Assembly (NCBI GenBank): GCA_050954885.1
Contig: JBPBPI010000090.1
Coordinates: 1-40,192 of the forward strand
DNA from: JBPBPI01 sp050954885
Lineage (GTDB): Bacteria > Pseudomonadota > Alphaproteobacteria > Caedimonadales > Caedimonadaceae
Reading direction: 5' to 3'
DNA length: 40,192 bases
This document shows positions 8,650-16,962 of the stretch, in pieces. Position 1 is the first letter of the stretch, and each line of letters starts with the position of its first letter. Below the pieces are notes generated by a model, which ran no database searches, was not told the origin of the DNA, and saw nothing but the letters and a program-made list of their open reading frames with translations. Position numbers and translations under genes: made by a program.

Positions 8650-9636
8650 TCAATACTCAATTTTTAAAGGCCTGGAAAGAAGTGAATTAATTTCATCTTC
8701 AATCAAACTGCCATGATAAAGAATACGATAGACTGCCTCAGTAATGGGAAGATCAATTTCTTTTATGGCTGCAAGTTGAACAGCAGCTTTCGCTGTATAT
8801 ACACCTTCCGTCAAAGAATGAGAAGATATAATTCGATCACCGTTATTGCTATTACCTATTTCATAGCCATAGGCTGTATTGCGTGAAAAAGATGAATTAC
8901 ATGTCAAGACCATGTCGCCAACACCTGACAATCCTAAAAAAGTTTCCATATTGGCCCCCATGGCACATCCTAGTCTTGTAATTTCAGCAAGTCCACGAGT
9001 GATGAGAGATGCGCGCGCATTTTCACCTAAATTGCGTGCCATACAAATGCCAGCAGCAATAGCGATGACATTTTTGAGGGCACCTGAGACACTGACACCA
9101 ATACGATCGGTGGCTGGATAAAGCCTAAAATTTGGACAAGAAAGTGAACTGGCAAGCCAGCGTGCTGTGGTTACTTCTTCTGTAGCCAAAGTTGCAGCTG
9201 TTGGCCGAGATTCCGCTACGTCACGCGCAAATGTAGGACCAGATAAAATGGCATTACAATGACGGGGTAGAACTTCGCTCACAACTTCATTCATTAATTT
9301 ACCAGAATCAATCTCAATTCCTTTGGCGCAAATCACCAGATAAGCATCTAGAGAAATATCTTCCTTAATACTTTCTAAAAATTCACGGATATTTTGAGCA
9401 GGACATGCCAGTAAAATGATATTAGATCGAACAGCTTTTTGAAGAGACGACGTTAGTTCAAGATCACTAGGTAAAATAACTTTTGGTAGGTATGTAAAAT
9501 TTTCACGTGTTTTAAGCATTTCTTGAACTTGTGATGAATTACGTGCCCACAAGGTGGTTTGATTGCCTGCGCGATGCGCTGTGATCGCCAAAGCTGTTCC
9601 CCAAGCGCCCCCTCCTAATACACTCACCGTTGTCAT
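8650..9636 (-). CDS. gpsA: Glycerol-3-phosphate dehydrogenase [NAD(P)+]
   Basis: GpsA reduces dihydroxyacetone phosphate to sn-glycerol-3-phosphate, the backbone for membrane phospholipids, in the cytoplasm. The 328 residues match the usual length. The N-terminal dinucleotide-binding motif is VSVLGGGAWGTALA (4-17). Further signatures are GPTFARDVA (133-141), the catalytic lysine region SGALKNVIAIAAGI (K188), and the helix GLSGVGDMVLTC. It lies 4 bases downstream of tsaD, so the two are certainly co-transcribed; the tsaD/gpsA pairing is common in bacteria. Confidence 0.96.
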   Translation of the reverse strand: MTTVSVLGGGAWGTALAITAHRAGNQTTLWARNSSQVQEMLKTRENFTYLPKVILPSDLELTSSLQKAVRSNIILLACPAQNIREFLESIKEDISLDAYLVICAKGIEIDSGKLMNEVVSEVLPRHCNAILSGPTFARDVAESRPTAATLATEEVTTARWLASSLSCPNFRLYPATDRIGVSVSGALKNVIAIAAGICMARNLGENARASLITRGLAEITRLGCAMGANMETFLGLSGVGDMVLTCNSSFSRNTAYGYEIGNSNNGDRIISSHSLTEGVYTAKAAVQLAAIKEIDLPITEAVYRILYHGSLIEDEINSLLSRPLKIEY

Positions 9637-9640
9637 TGTT

Positions 9641-10690
9641 TTACCTTATTTGTTGATCGTTTAATTTTATTAAAGGCCATCGTGGTTGTGGTGCAAATCC
9701 TAAATCATCAATCTGATTTAAATGCATTTTTTCGATACCTGCCCAAGCAATCATTGCAGCATTATCTGTACATAAATTCAAGGGGGGTGCCACAAATTTT
9801 AAATTTTGATCTTGGACAGCGTCACAAAGCACATGACGCAGATATTGATTTGAAGCAACACCCCCTGCCACAACAAAATGATCAAGTGCAATATTTCTTG
9901 AATGACAAACTTTGATGGCATTTAAAACACGATTTTTTAAAATTTCACCAATTGTGTATTGAAAACTTGCGGCACAATCGGCTTTGTCTTGTGTGTCATA
10001 AATTTTTTGATTTAAAACCGTTTGTCGAACGGCTGTTTTCAGACCTGATAAAGAAAAGGAACAAACAAATTCTGCTTCCTTCTTCAACAATAGAGGACGT
10101 GGAAAATTAAATCGATGGGGATTGCCACGTGCGGCAAGTTTTTCAATTTCAGGACCACCCGGATAGGGAAGATCCAGGAGTTTTGCAACTTTATCAAAAG
10201 CTTCTCCCACGGCGTCATCCAAGGTCTCTCCCAAAATATCATAATCTTGTGGTGAGTTGACCACCATCAATTGACAATGTCCCCCTGATACCAACAATAA
10301 AAGGTAAGGAAACTCAATGTCATGGGTTAACCGGACAGTCAGAGCATGGCCAGCCAAATGATTGACTGCCAAAAAAGGAAGTCTGCAGGCAAGGGCAATA
10401 GATTTAGCCGTGGTCACGCCAACAATGAGTCCCCCAATAAGCCCAGGACCCGCGGTGGCTGCAATACCATCGATATCATTAAGCGTCAAGTCCGCATCTG
10501 TCAGAGCTTGATCGATAACTATATTTAAATGATCCAAATGAGCGCGCGCGGCAACTTCAGGAATGACACCACCACAGACACTGTGAATTTCTAATTGTGT
10601 CAGCAATACGTTAGACCTTATTTCTTTTTGATCTGTCACAACGGCTGCAGACGTTTCATCGCAACTTGTTTCAATACCAAGAATTATCAT
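9641..10690 (-). CDS. tsaD: tRNA N6-threonylcarbamoyladenosine transferase TsaD
   Basis: TsaD, with TsaB and TsaE, moves the threonylcarbamoyl group onto A37 of ANN-decoding tRNAs. The 349 residues start with the signature MIILGIETSCDETS. They carry the metal-binding histidines H111 and H115 (NHLAGHALT), SGGHCQL, and the C-terminal CTDNAAMIAWAG. Length and motifs are complete. It is the first gene of the minus-strand run and is divergent from hemC across 85 bases, which must hold both promoters. Confidence 0.97.
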   Translation of the reverse strand: MIILGIETSCDETSAAVVTDQKEIRSNVLLTQLEIHSVCGGVIPEVAARAHLDHLNIVIDQALTDADLTLNDIDGIAATAGPGLIGGLIVGVTTAKSIALACRLPFLAVNHLAGHALTVRLTHDIEFPYLLLLVSGGHCQLMVVNSPQDYDILGETLDDAVGEAFDKVAKLLDLPYPGGPEIEKLAARGNPHRFNFPRPLLLKKEAEFVCSFSLSGLKTAVRQTVLNQKIYDTQDKADCAASFQYTIGEILKNRVLNAIKVCHSRNIALDHFVVAGGVASNQYLRHVLCDAVQDQNLKFVAPPLNLCTDNAAMIAWAGIEKMHLNQIDDLGFAPQPRWPLIKLNDQQIR

Positions 10691-10775
10691 CAGTTTCGTT
10701 TTCTATTCATTATAAATATGGTTATATAAATTTATAAAATAAATCTCAAGAAATTAAAATTTAAAGGAAGAATTT

Positions 10776-11696
10776 ATGGCGGCACGAAGAATTTTTAAAC
10801 TTGGAACACGTGGCAGTGCTTTGGCACTTCGACAAGCCGGCATGGTTCAAGATAAAATTCAATTCCATTTTCCAGAAGTAAAAATTGAACTTGAGGTTAT
10901 TAAAACGTCTGGTGACCGCATTAAAAATTGCCCTTTAACTGAAATCGGTGGTAAAGCCTTGTTTACCAAAGAAATTGACGAAAAGTTATTAAAAGGTGAT
11001 ATTGATCTGGCGGTTCATTCAATGAAAGATGTCGAAACATTTCGTCCCCAAAATTTGGATATTTTTTGTTATCTGGCACGAGATGACCCACGCGATGTAT
11101 TAATTTCTAACGGTCATAAAAAATTTGACCAGTTACCAAAGGGCGCCAAAATCGGTACTTGTTCGCCGCGTCGCTATGCGCAAATTCTTTCTCTAAGGCC
11201 AGATTTAGAAGTTATGCCGATGCGAGGCAATGTTGATACCCGTCTTCAAAAATTATCCTCTGGTCACTGTGATGCCATGATTTTGGCTTATGCCGGCTTT
11301 CAGCGACTTGGACTCACATCTGTTATTACAGAGATTTTTGACCCCTATATGATGACACCCGCGGTGGCTCAAGGTGTGATCGGTATTGAAATCCGTCAAG
11401 ATGAAAAAATACTTAAAGATATGTTACATTTTATTAACGACGAAGCAACAGCACGATGTGTCGAGATAGAGCGAAATTTTTTAAAAGGTTTTGAAGGAGA
11501 TTGTAAAACAGCAATTGCCGGCTGGGCGCAACAAAAGGCAAATAAATTTACATTTCAAGGATTGGTTTTAACACCCAAAGGAGAAAAATCTATAAAAAAG
11601 AATTTAGAGGGAAGTTTTGAAGATTTATTAACCAAAGCTTTTATCGTAGGGCAGGAGTTTAAAAGATGGCACCAGAGTCAGATTCTCTCATTTTAA
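10776..11696 (+). CDS. hemC: Porphobilinogen deaminase (hydroxymethylbilane synthase)
   Basis: HemC polymerises four porphobilinogens into hydroxymethylbilane in haem synthesis. The ATG at 10776 has a good ribosome site (AAAGGAAG) about 7 bases upstream. Its 306 residues contain GTRGSALALRQA (10-21), HSMKDV (81-86), the Arg-rich CSPRR, GNVDTRL (151-157), and the dipyrromethane cofactor cysteine C243 (FEGDCKTAIAGWA). It overlaps hemD by 31 bases, so the two are translationally coupled. Confidence 0.97.
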   Translation: MAARRIFKLGTRGSALALRQAGMVQDKIQFHFPEVKIELEVIKTSGDRIKNCPLTEIGGKALFTKEIDEKLLKGDIDLAVHSMKDVETFRPQNLDIFCYLARDDPRDVLISNGHKKFDQLPKGAKIGTCSPRRYAQILSLRPDLEVMPMRGNVDTRLQKLSSGHCDAMILAYAGFQRLGLTSVITEIFDPYMMTPAVAQGVIGIEIRQDEKILKDMLHFINDEATARCVEIERNFLKGFEGDCKTAIAGWAQQKANKFTFQGLVLTPKGEKSIKKNLEGSFEDLLTKAFIVGQEFKRWHQSQILSF

Positions 11697-12409
11697 TCAC
11701 GCGACCTTTATCAGAGGCTCAAGTATTGGCGCGTTCTTTAATTCAAGAAGGATGTAAAGTCTTAATCGATCCCCTCTTGCAAATTCGCGCCCTCGAGTGT
11801 TCATTTATTGACACACGACATGTTCAAGCTTTTGCGACAACTAGCATGAATGGTATCCGTAGGTTGGCTGAATTAAGTCCCAATCGTGATATCCCTCTTT
11901 ATACAGTTGGTGAGGTATCTGCACATGAAGCGGAAAAAATGGGCTTTACACAAGTTTATGGTGCCGAAGGATCTATTGAATCTTTAACTCAAGTGATGCA
12001 AAACAACATTGATCCAAAAGCTGGAAAAATTTTGTATTTTTCAGGTCAAGAAATCAAAGGAAATTTGGTAAATATTTTAACGCAAAAAGATTATGATATT
12101 GAACGCTTAGTGGTATATGAGGCTCTCGCGGCGCAATCTTTACAACCTGATACCAAAGAAGCTTTAATCACAGGACGTTTAAAAGCTATTTTATTTTTTT
12201 CTCCCCGCACCAGTGAAATTTTTGTTAATCTTTCAACTATGTATGCACAAGCTTTTAAAAATATTGCGGCCCTATGTCTTAGTCCAGACGTTGCATTGCC
12301 ATTAAGAAAATTACAATGGCAGCAAATTTTAATTGCCCCAGAAAAAACCGGTCGTTCGATGGTCTCTTTGTTAACTGAAACTTGCCGCGAACAGAAAGAA
12401 ATGTTTTAA
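11666..12409 (+). CDS. hemD: Uroporphyrinogen-III synthase
   Basis: HemD inverts ring D and closes hydroxymethylbilane to uroporphyrinogen III. Sequence conservation in this family is low. The evidence is its position overlapping hemC, its length (247 residues) and typical segments: ILITRPLSEAQVLARSL at the N-terminus, TSMNGIRRLAEL, and ALITGRLKAILFFSPRTSEIF near residue 165. The stop codon is followed after one base by the ATG of the mitofilin-like gene. Confidence 0.9.
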   Translation: MAPESDSLILITRPLSEAQVLARSLIQEGCKVLIDPLLQIRALECSFIDTRHVQAFATTSMNGIRRLAELSPNRDIPLYTVGEVSAHEAEKMGFTQVYGAEGSIESLTQVMQNNIDPKAGKILYFSGQEIKGNLVNILTQKDYDIERLVVYEALAAQSLQPDTKEALITGRLKAILFFSPRTSEIFVNLSTMYAQAFKNIAALCLSPDVALPLRKLQWQQILIAPEKTGRSMVSLLTETCREQKEMF

Positions 12410-12410
12410 A

Positions 12411-13457
12411 ATGTCATCCTCTGAAATTACGCCACCTGAAATTGTCGTGTCTGAAGAATTGTCTTCTGAAACACCGTCATCTACATATAAAATTTGGCAC
12501 TTGAAACCTGTGGTCTGGATTGGATTGAGTGTGGCAGTGATTTTTTTACTTTTAATATTTAAATCTTTTTTACAAAAAGAAAATGTTGTTCAAAGCAAGT
12601 CCACTGTGCTTTTTCCAGAAAGTAAATCCCATGTCTCTCAAAATATAGAAAATAAAAAGATAGAAAAGCAACTTATTTTGCCTTCTGCTGAGACATTACC
12701 TCATAACCTTGACTCAAAAAATAGAGATAAATCGACTGATCTATCTCCGTCTGCTACAGCTAAAGAATCACCTGTGCTACCTGATATATCAAACAACCTC
12801 GATTCTTCAACGCCTCATCAGACAATGTCTGATCAAATAAATTCAACCGTTGATACATCAAATTCTCAACAAGTTTTGGCACTAGAAAATACAGTTAAAA
12901 CATTAGAGCAACGGTTGAAAGAAACAGAAAATCAAAAAATCCATAAATCTCACCTTTGGGCAAAATTTCAGCAACTTAATACAGCTTTAAATGAATCAAG
13001 AAATTTTGAAGCAGAATTACAACAATTTTCGGTACTGTTTTCATCTCAATCAAAAATCTTTGAAAATCTTCAAGCATTCATTCCTTATGCCAAGGAAGGT
13101 TTGCCATCTCTTGATCAATTGCTTCAAAACTTTACATCTGTGAAACAAGAATTTATGAATCTGTTAGAACAACAAGAAACAGGTTGGCATAAATTAATAT
13201 TACAAATCATGCCTTGGATTCAAATTTATAACACGCAAAGTACAGGTTCAACATCAATGAATTTGTGGATATTGCTAAGACTTGAAGAGGCAACAATGAG
13301 GAAAGATGTCGCCCAAATTACGGAGATTATAAAACCTTTAAAGCAAGAGAATTTGCCAATTTTTAACGCATGGCGCCAGCAAATACAAAATTATCAATAT
13401 TTGAACAAAATTAAAAAAGATTTATTTAATCAAATAATTTCTGACATTGTTCAATAA
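12411..13457 (+). CDS. Mitofilin/Mic60-like inner-membrane protein (COG4223)
   Basis: The 348-residue protein has a cytoplasmic N-terminal tail, one membrane helix (VVWIGLSVAVIFLLLIF, about 34-50), a Ser/Thr/Pro-rich linker, a coiled coil (about 153-178) and a mostly helical C-terminal half. This layout, directly after hemCD and before a HemY-like gene, is that of alphaproteobacterial Mic60, the relative of the mitochondrial cristae organiser, known to help shape intracytoplasmic membranes and bridge to the outer membrane. Similarity is mainly architecture and synteny; the C-terminal mitofilin signature was not tested by alignment. Start: the ATG is 1 base after the hemD stop. Confidence 0.82.
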   Translation: MSSSEITPPEIVVSEELSSETPSSTYKIWHLKPVVWIGLSVAVIFLLLIFKSFLQKENVVQSKSTVLFPESKSHVSQNIENKKIEKQLILPSAETLPHNLDSKNRDKSTDLSPSATAKESPVLPDISNNLDSSTPHQTMSDQINSTVDTSNSQQVLALENTVKTLEQRLKETENQKIHKSHLWAKFQQLNTALNESRNFEAELQQFSVLFSSQSKIFENLQAFIPYAKEGLPSLDQLLQNFTSVKQEFMNLLEQQETGWHKLILQIMPWIQIYNTQSTGSTSMNLWILLRLEEATMRKDVAQITEIIKPLKQENLPIFNAWRQQIQNYQYLNKIKKDLFNQIISDIVQ

Positions 13458-13485
13458 CTTTAAAAAATAGATTTAGGTAAATAAT

Positions 13486-14703
13486 ATGAAAAAACTTATT
13501 TTTTTTATCGCACAATTTTTGATTGTTGCAGGACTCTTTGTTTGGTTTTACAAACACCCAGGCTCTATTGAAATCAATTGGCTTGATTATAAAATACAGA
13601 TGTCAGTGGTTGTGTTTTTGGGTCTTTTGTTAATTGGCATAAGTCTTTCTTTTTTGATTGTAAAAGTGATTATGCTTTTTTTAAGATTTCCTAAAAGGTT
13701 GTCTGGAAAATACCGCCTGCATCGTCTGCGTCAAGCGCAGGAAAGTTTAAAAGCACTTATCACCAAATACCGCAATAAAGAATTTGATGCGGCTGCCTCA
13801 GATCTTAAGGTTCTTTTGCAAGAAGAAGAAATGCACTTTATTGGTCATTATTTTGCAGCAAAAATTGCCAAATCTCAACATAAGCCTATGATCCAAGAAC
13901 AACATTTACAACACATAATTAACCTGTCAGGGGGAGAAGCTTTAGGGTACACAGAACTTATGCAGTTAAAAATTCAGCAAAATGAACCGATTGAATTGTT
14001 AAAATGTGCTAAGCAAGCCGTTTCTTTTGTTCAAAAAGCACCAGAACTCGCAAAACTAATTTTTCAAGTTTATCTTCAAAATAATTTAATTGTGGACGCT
14101 GAAGATTTATTGAATCAATTCAAACGTAAGAAAATATTATCTCAAGGCGACAAAGCGATCTTAGAAAGTGATTTAGAGTCAGCTCAAGCACAAGTTGCTC
14201 TGGAGAAAAAAGATACCGCTGTTGCTTTGAAAAAGTCTGAAAAGGCTTACAATCTTTATCCAACTTATGAAAAATTAAAAGTATACGTTGAATTACTTTT
14301 ATCACAGGATCAGAAAAAACGTGTCCAAAAGATACTTGAGCAAGCATGGCATCAACGTCCCGATGCACGATTGGTTTATCTTTACAAAGAAACGCAGAAA
14401 GAGGCATTGCCATCCTTACAATTTCAAGGAATTGAGAAATTAACGCAAGGAAGTCCTGATCATCCTGAAAGTTTACTTGCCAAAGCTCAGGCGGCGCTCG
14501 ATGCACAATTATGGGGCATGGCCCTTGATCATCTTCAAGATTACGAACGAAAATACTCTTTGACCCGTCGTTTTTTAAGGCTGCGTGCTAAATATGCTCA
14601 ATTGGCCTCTCATGATCAAACAGCGGCTTTAAATTGGTTGGAAAAAGAAGAGGAACTGTTGTTAATGCATGAGGTGACAAACAAAACCTTGCCATTATCT
14701 TAA
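13486..14703 (+). CDS. hemY: HemY-like TPR protein (HemY N-terminal domain family)
   Basis: This 405-residue protein has two N-terminal membrane helices (about 3-20 and 41-66), then a basic RRL-type stretch and a long helical repeat region with TPR-like pairs. This matches the HemY_N domain family that regularly follows hemD or mic60. Despite the name it is not the protoporphyrinogen oxidase of Gram-positive bacteria. Its biochemical role is unsettled; in Alphaproteobacteria it is thought to act in the same membrane-organising operon. It lies 28 bases after the Mic60-like gene. Confidence 0.85.
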   Translation: MKKLIFFIAQFLIVAGLFVWFYKHPGSIEINWLDYKIQMSVVVFLGLLLIGISLSFLIVKVIMLFLRFPKRLSGKYRLHRLRQAQESLKALITKYRNKEFDAAASDLKVLLQEEEMHFIGHYFAAKIAKSQHKPMIQEQHLQHIINLSGGEALGYTELMQLKIQQNEPIELLKCAKQAVSFVQKAPELAKLIFQVYLQNNLIVDAEDLLNQFKRKKILSQGDKAILESDLESAQAQVALEKKDTAVALKKSEKAYNLYPTYEKLKVYVELLLSQDQKKRVQKILEQAWHQRPDARLVYLYKETQKEALPSLQFQGIEKLTQGSPDHPESLLAKAQAALDAQLWGMALDHLQDYERKYSLTRRFLRLRAKYAQLASHDQTAALNWLEKEEELLLMHEVTNKTLPLS

Positions 14704-14718
14704 TTTTGAAAAATCATT

Positions 14719-15420
14719 ATGCAAGATCTTTATTCTTTTTTTGATTTTGAACCTGGTGCATCGTCAATTTTGTATCCCTCAAACAATGACATAAAAAGAG
14801 TAAAGAATCCTCGATTTCCAAAAGAAGTAAATTTTATTAAACATCAAGCTGTCTGGGAATATCGCGTATTTTGGCCCTGTGATGCTGATCCAATTTCTCT
14901 CAAATTATCATTCATGTCATTGCCTTCTTTTGACAATTTTCACTCTTCAATTTTAGATGACGTTTATATTTTAGTTGATCACAAGCCTTTAAATTTAAAG
15001 ATAAGACAAGGAAAACTTGTTTATAAGCCTGTCATTGAACAAGAACAAGGAATGCTGGCCTGTGGTCAAAAGATAAAATTTACCTTTCCTTTAAAGTGGT
15101 CTAAAATTTATGCGTTGTTTCCACGACTTGAATTTTCAACGAAATTTTGTCCAGATTTATCACATTTTTTAGCACATTTGCATCATTACGGATATTTTGC
15201 ACAACTTATAGGTTTTCAAAAAAAAGTTTATCGCTGTAAACTAGGACCAGCTTTACAACTTGAGATCAGCCAATTTGACATTAAAAATCAAAGATGGTTC
15301 TCTTTGTGTATTGAGAGCAAAAATTACAATTTGATAAAACAAGAAACAGAAAAATTAAAAAACAATAAAGGCTTTGTCATGGGATATATTGAATTTTTAG
15401 AAAAATACGGTCGTCTTTAA
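14719..15420 (+). CDS. Unknown protein, possibly CYTH-like fold
   Basis: The 233-residue product has no signal peptide or membrane helix. It appears beta-rich: WEYRVFW near residue 47, then DDVYILVDHKPLNLKIRQGKLVYKP (given in part: VYILVDHKPLNLKIRQG, about 82-98), and LQLEISQFDI and RWFSLCIESKN in the C-terminal third. The pattern (strand, 'D-Y-L', 'KiR.GkL..K', later acidic strands) resembles CYTH-like triphosphate-binding domains. That is an inference from spacing, and the classical ExExK motif is absent. It is embedded 15 bases after the HemY-like gene and 1 base before the chromate transporter gene, so it is expressed with the haem/Mic60 operon. Confidence 0.6.
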   Translation: MQDLYSFFDFEPGASSILYPSNNDIKRVKNPRFPKEVNFIKHQAVWEYRVFWPCDADPISLKLSFMSLPSFDNFHSSILDDVYILVDHKPLNLKIRQGKLVYKPVIEQEQGMLACGQKIKFTFPLKWSKIYALFPRLEFSTKFCPDLSHFLAHLHHYGYFAQLIGFQKKVYRCKLGPALQLEISQFDIKNQRWFSLCIESKNYNLIKQETEKLKNNKGFVMGYIEFLEKYGRL

Positions 15421-15421
15421 G

Positions 15422-15955
15422 ATGTTTTTGCTTCTTAAAGCTTTGATGATCAGTTTTGGTCAGATAGGATTTTTTGCCCTCGGTGGCGGAAATTCAATGA
15501 TTACGTTGATTCAACACGAATGTGTGACAAATCGCAATTGGTTGTCGTTGAATGAATTTTCAACCATCACCGGTATTACCTTTTTATTTCCAGGTCTAAC
15601 TGGAATCAAGCTGGCAGGCCTCATAGGTCATAAAGTCGCCGGTTTCCCAGGGTTAATCGTCAGTATTTTAGCGCTTAACTTACCGGGTCTTTTAATGGCA
15701 TTGGTGTTCACCAGTTTTATTTTAGCACATCAAGAAAAAGCCATTGTTCAAAAATTATTAATTGCGGTTCAATATGGGGCTGTTGCGTTGCTGGCGGGGA
15801 CAATTTATGCACTGTCGAAATCTTTGATTGAATTTCATTTCAATTATAAAGCGATTATCTTATCTTTAATATTTTTCGTCTCTATTGCTTTTCTTAACTT
15901 TTCTCCTTTTATATGTATGATTGTGTTCACAATTATTTGTACAATTATTTTATAA
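15422..15955 (+). CDS. Chromate transporter family protein, single CHR domain
   Basis: This is an inner-membrane protein of 177 residues with five or six hydrophobic segments. The N-terminal FALGGGNSMITLIQHE (about 19-34) is the CHR-family motif. FPGLTGIKLAGLIGHKVAGFPG (quoted in part: GLTGIKLAGLIGHKVAG) corresponds to the conserved P-G-P-x-x-N loop, though the first proline-rich core is modified. Half-size CHR proteins usually act as pairs encoded by adjacent genes. Only one is present here, so it may be a remnant or work as a homodimer. Substrates other than chromate are possible. The start codon ATG is 1 base after the previous stop. Confidence 0.82.
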   Translation: MFLLLKALMISFGQIGFFALGGGNSMITLIQHECVTNRNWLSLNEFSTITGITFLFPGLTGIKLAGLIGHKVAGFPGLIVSILALNLPGLLMALVFTSFILAHQEKAIVQKLLIAVQYGAVALLAGTIYALSKSLIEFHFNYKAIILSLIFFVSIAFLNFSPFICMIVFTIICTIIL

Positions 15956-16065
15956 TAAAAAAGACACGTATTTAAAAAAAAACCATTTAAACAACAATCA
16001 ACACTTGAAATAGCCTGATGTTTTAGGATAGCTTGTCAAGGTAACTTTAAACAAGGAGCCTAAAT

Positions 16066-16668
16066 ATGGATTATCGTTCAATGAAAAAAGTAGCCGCAAG
16101 CATTTTGGTCTTGGGTGCTTTGACATCTTGTTCAGATATGTTGGTTAATACACCAGGTATTGAATACAAAAAAAGCAATACAATCATGTTGAGTGTAAAC
16201 AATCTTCAAGTGATTTCTGTCCCAAACACAGTTGATTCTAAAAACAAGCACGTTTTAGAAGAGAACAAGATTTTTCATGAAGAAGCTGAAAAATGGGCAC
16301 ATCGTCGTTTTGCAGCACAAGGTGGTGTAGATCGCGCTGTCTTGATAATCACAAAAGCTAAAATCCGTCTGATGAGAGAAAATGGTCATTCAGAAGATCA
16401 TTACGAAGGTATGATTCATGCAACACTAGATATTCTTGATGATCGCGGCATGGCACGTGCAAGAATTTCAGGAGATGTTGATCTTAAGGTTAATATTCCT
16501 GATACTTTCACCATTCATGAAAAAAGAGCACAAGTTAAAAAAATGCGTCAAGATCTCATCAATGCACTCGATGCAAAGATGGTCAAAGAAATTTCACAAC
16601 ACATGATGGCTTTTACAAATGTAATGCCTTCTGAAAATGTAATGCCTTTAGCAGCTCCAGCTGCATAA
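16066..16668 (+). CDS. Putative lipoprotein of unknown function
   Basis: The 200-residue protein begins MDYRSMKKVAASILVLGALTSCS, a lipoprotein signal with lipobox LTSC. The ATG at 16066 has a strong AAGGAG site 7 bases upstream and is preferred over the in-frame ATG at 16081. The mature part is charged and helical (EKWAHRRFAAQGG, RAQVKKMRQDLINALDAKM), with a repeated NVMPSENVMPLAAPAA tail. No family is recognised. It stands alone between the haem operon and tRNA-Ser and is followed by a strong terminator, which suggests it is well expressed. Confidence 0.75.
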   Translation: MDYRSMKKVAASILVLGALTSCSDMLVNTPGIEYKKSNTIMLSVNNLQVISVPNTVDSKNKHVLEENKIFHEEAEKWAHRRFAAQGGVDRAVLIITKAKIRLMRENGHSEDHYEGMIHATLDILDDRGMARARISGDVDLKVNIPDTFTIHEKRAQVKKMRQDLINALDAKMVKEISQHMMAFTNVMPSENVMPLAAPAA

Positions 16669-16682
16669 GCTAGTATTTAGCG

Positions 16683-16725
16683 ATTCACTCTCATGAAAAT
16701 GGGGGTGAATTGTTTATTATTTTTC
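16683..16725 (+). terminator. Strong Rho-independent terminator of the lipoprotein gene
   Basis: ATTCACTCTCAT (16683-16694) pairs with ATGGGGGTGAAT (16699-16710) with two G-U pairs. The tetraloop is GAAA. A T-rich tail (TGTTTATTATTTTTC) follows. It separates the lipoprotein gene from the tRNA. Confidence 0.85.
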
Positions 16726-16757
16726 AAATATTATTTTATATTTCAGTTATTTATATG

Positions 16758-16847
16758 GGAGAGATGCCGGAGTGGTTGAACGGGGCAGTCTCGAAAACTG
16801 TTGTGCGCGCAAGTGTACCGTGGGTTCGAATCCCACTCTCTCCGCCA
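16758..16847 (+). tRNA. tRNA-Ser with CGA anticodon
   Basis: The acceptor stem is GGAGAGA (16758-16764) with TCTCTCC (16837-16843), discriminator G and an encoded CCA (845-847). The anticodon loop CTCGAAA has CGA at 16792-16794. The long variable arm of class II tRNAs lies at about 16801-16819. The T-arm is GTGGG/TTCGAAT/CCCAC (16820-16836). It decodes UCG. Its last 20 bases, plus one flanking T, recur at 16963-16982. Confidence 0.97.
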
Positions 16848-16962
16848 TTTTCTATTTATCATTCTGAAGAATGATAAATAGGGAATGATGAATGGTGTTA
16901 TGAGAACCCACGGTAAAATTAAAGACTTGGGTTTGAGCCGTAGGCAACGTGCGCAGCACGAT
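16829..16962 (+). repeat. tRNA-linked hairpin repeat, unit 1
   Basis: The unit starts with the last 19 bases of tRNA-Ser plus T. Next comes a perfect 13-bp hairpin (16852-16864 with 16869-16881), then a GATGAA...TGAGAACC segment, and last GAGCCGTAGGCAACGTGCGCAGCACGAT (positions 16935-16962). Bases 16904-16915 (GAACCCACGGTA) are the exact reverse complement of the tRNA T-arm (16816-16827). Function unknown; see the unit 2 entry and the findings. Confidence 0.7.

Noticed and set aside
10691..10775. Riboswitch or attenuator before hemC
   Set aside because: The 85-base spacer is almost pure A/T, with no stable fold or leader peptide visible.
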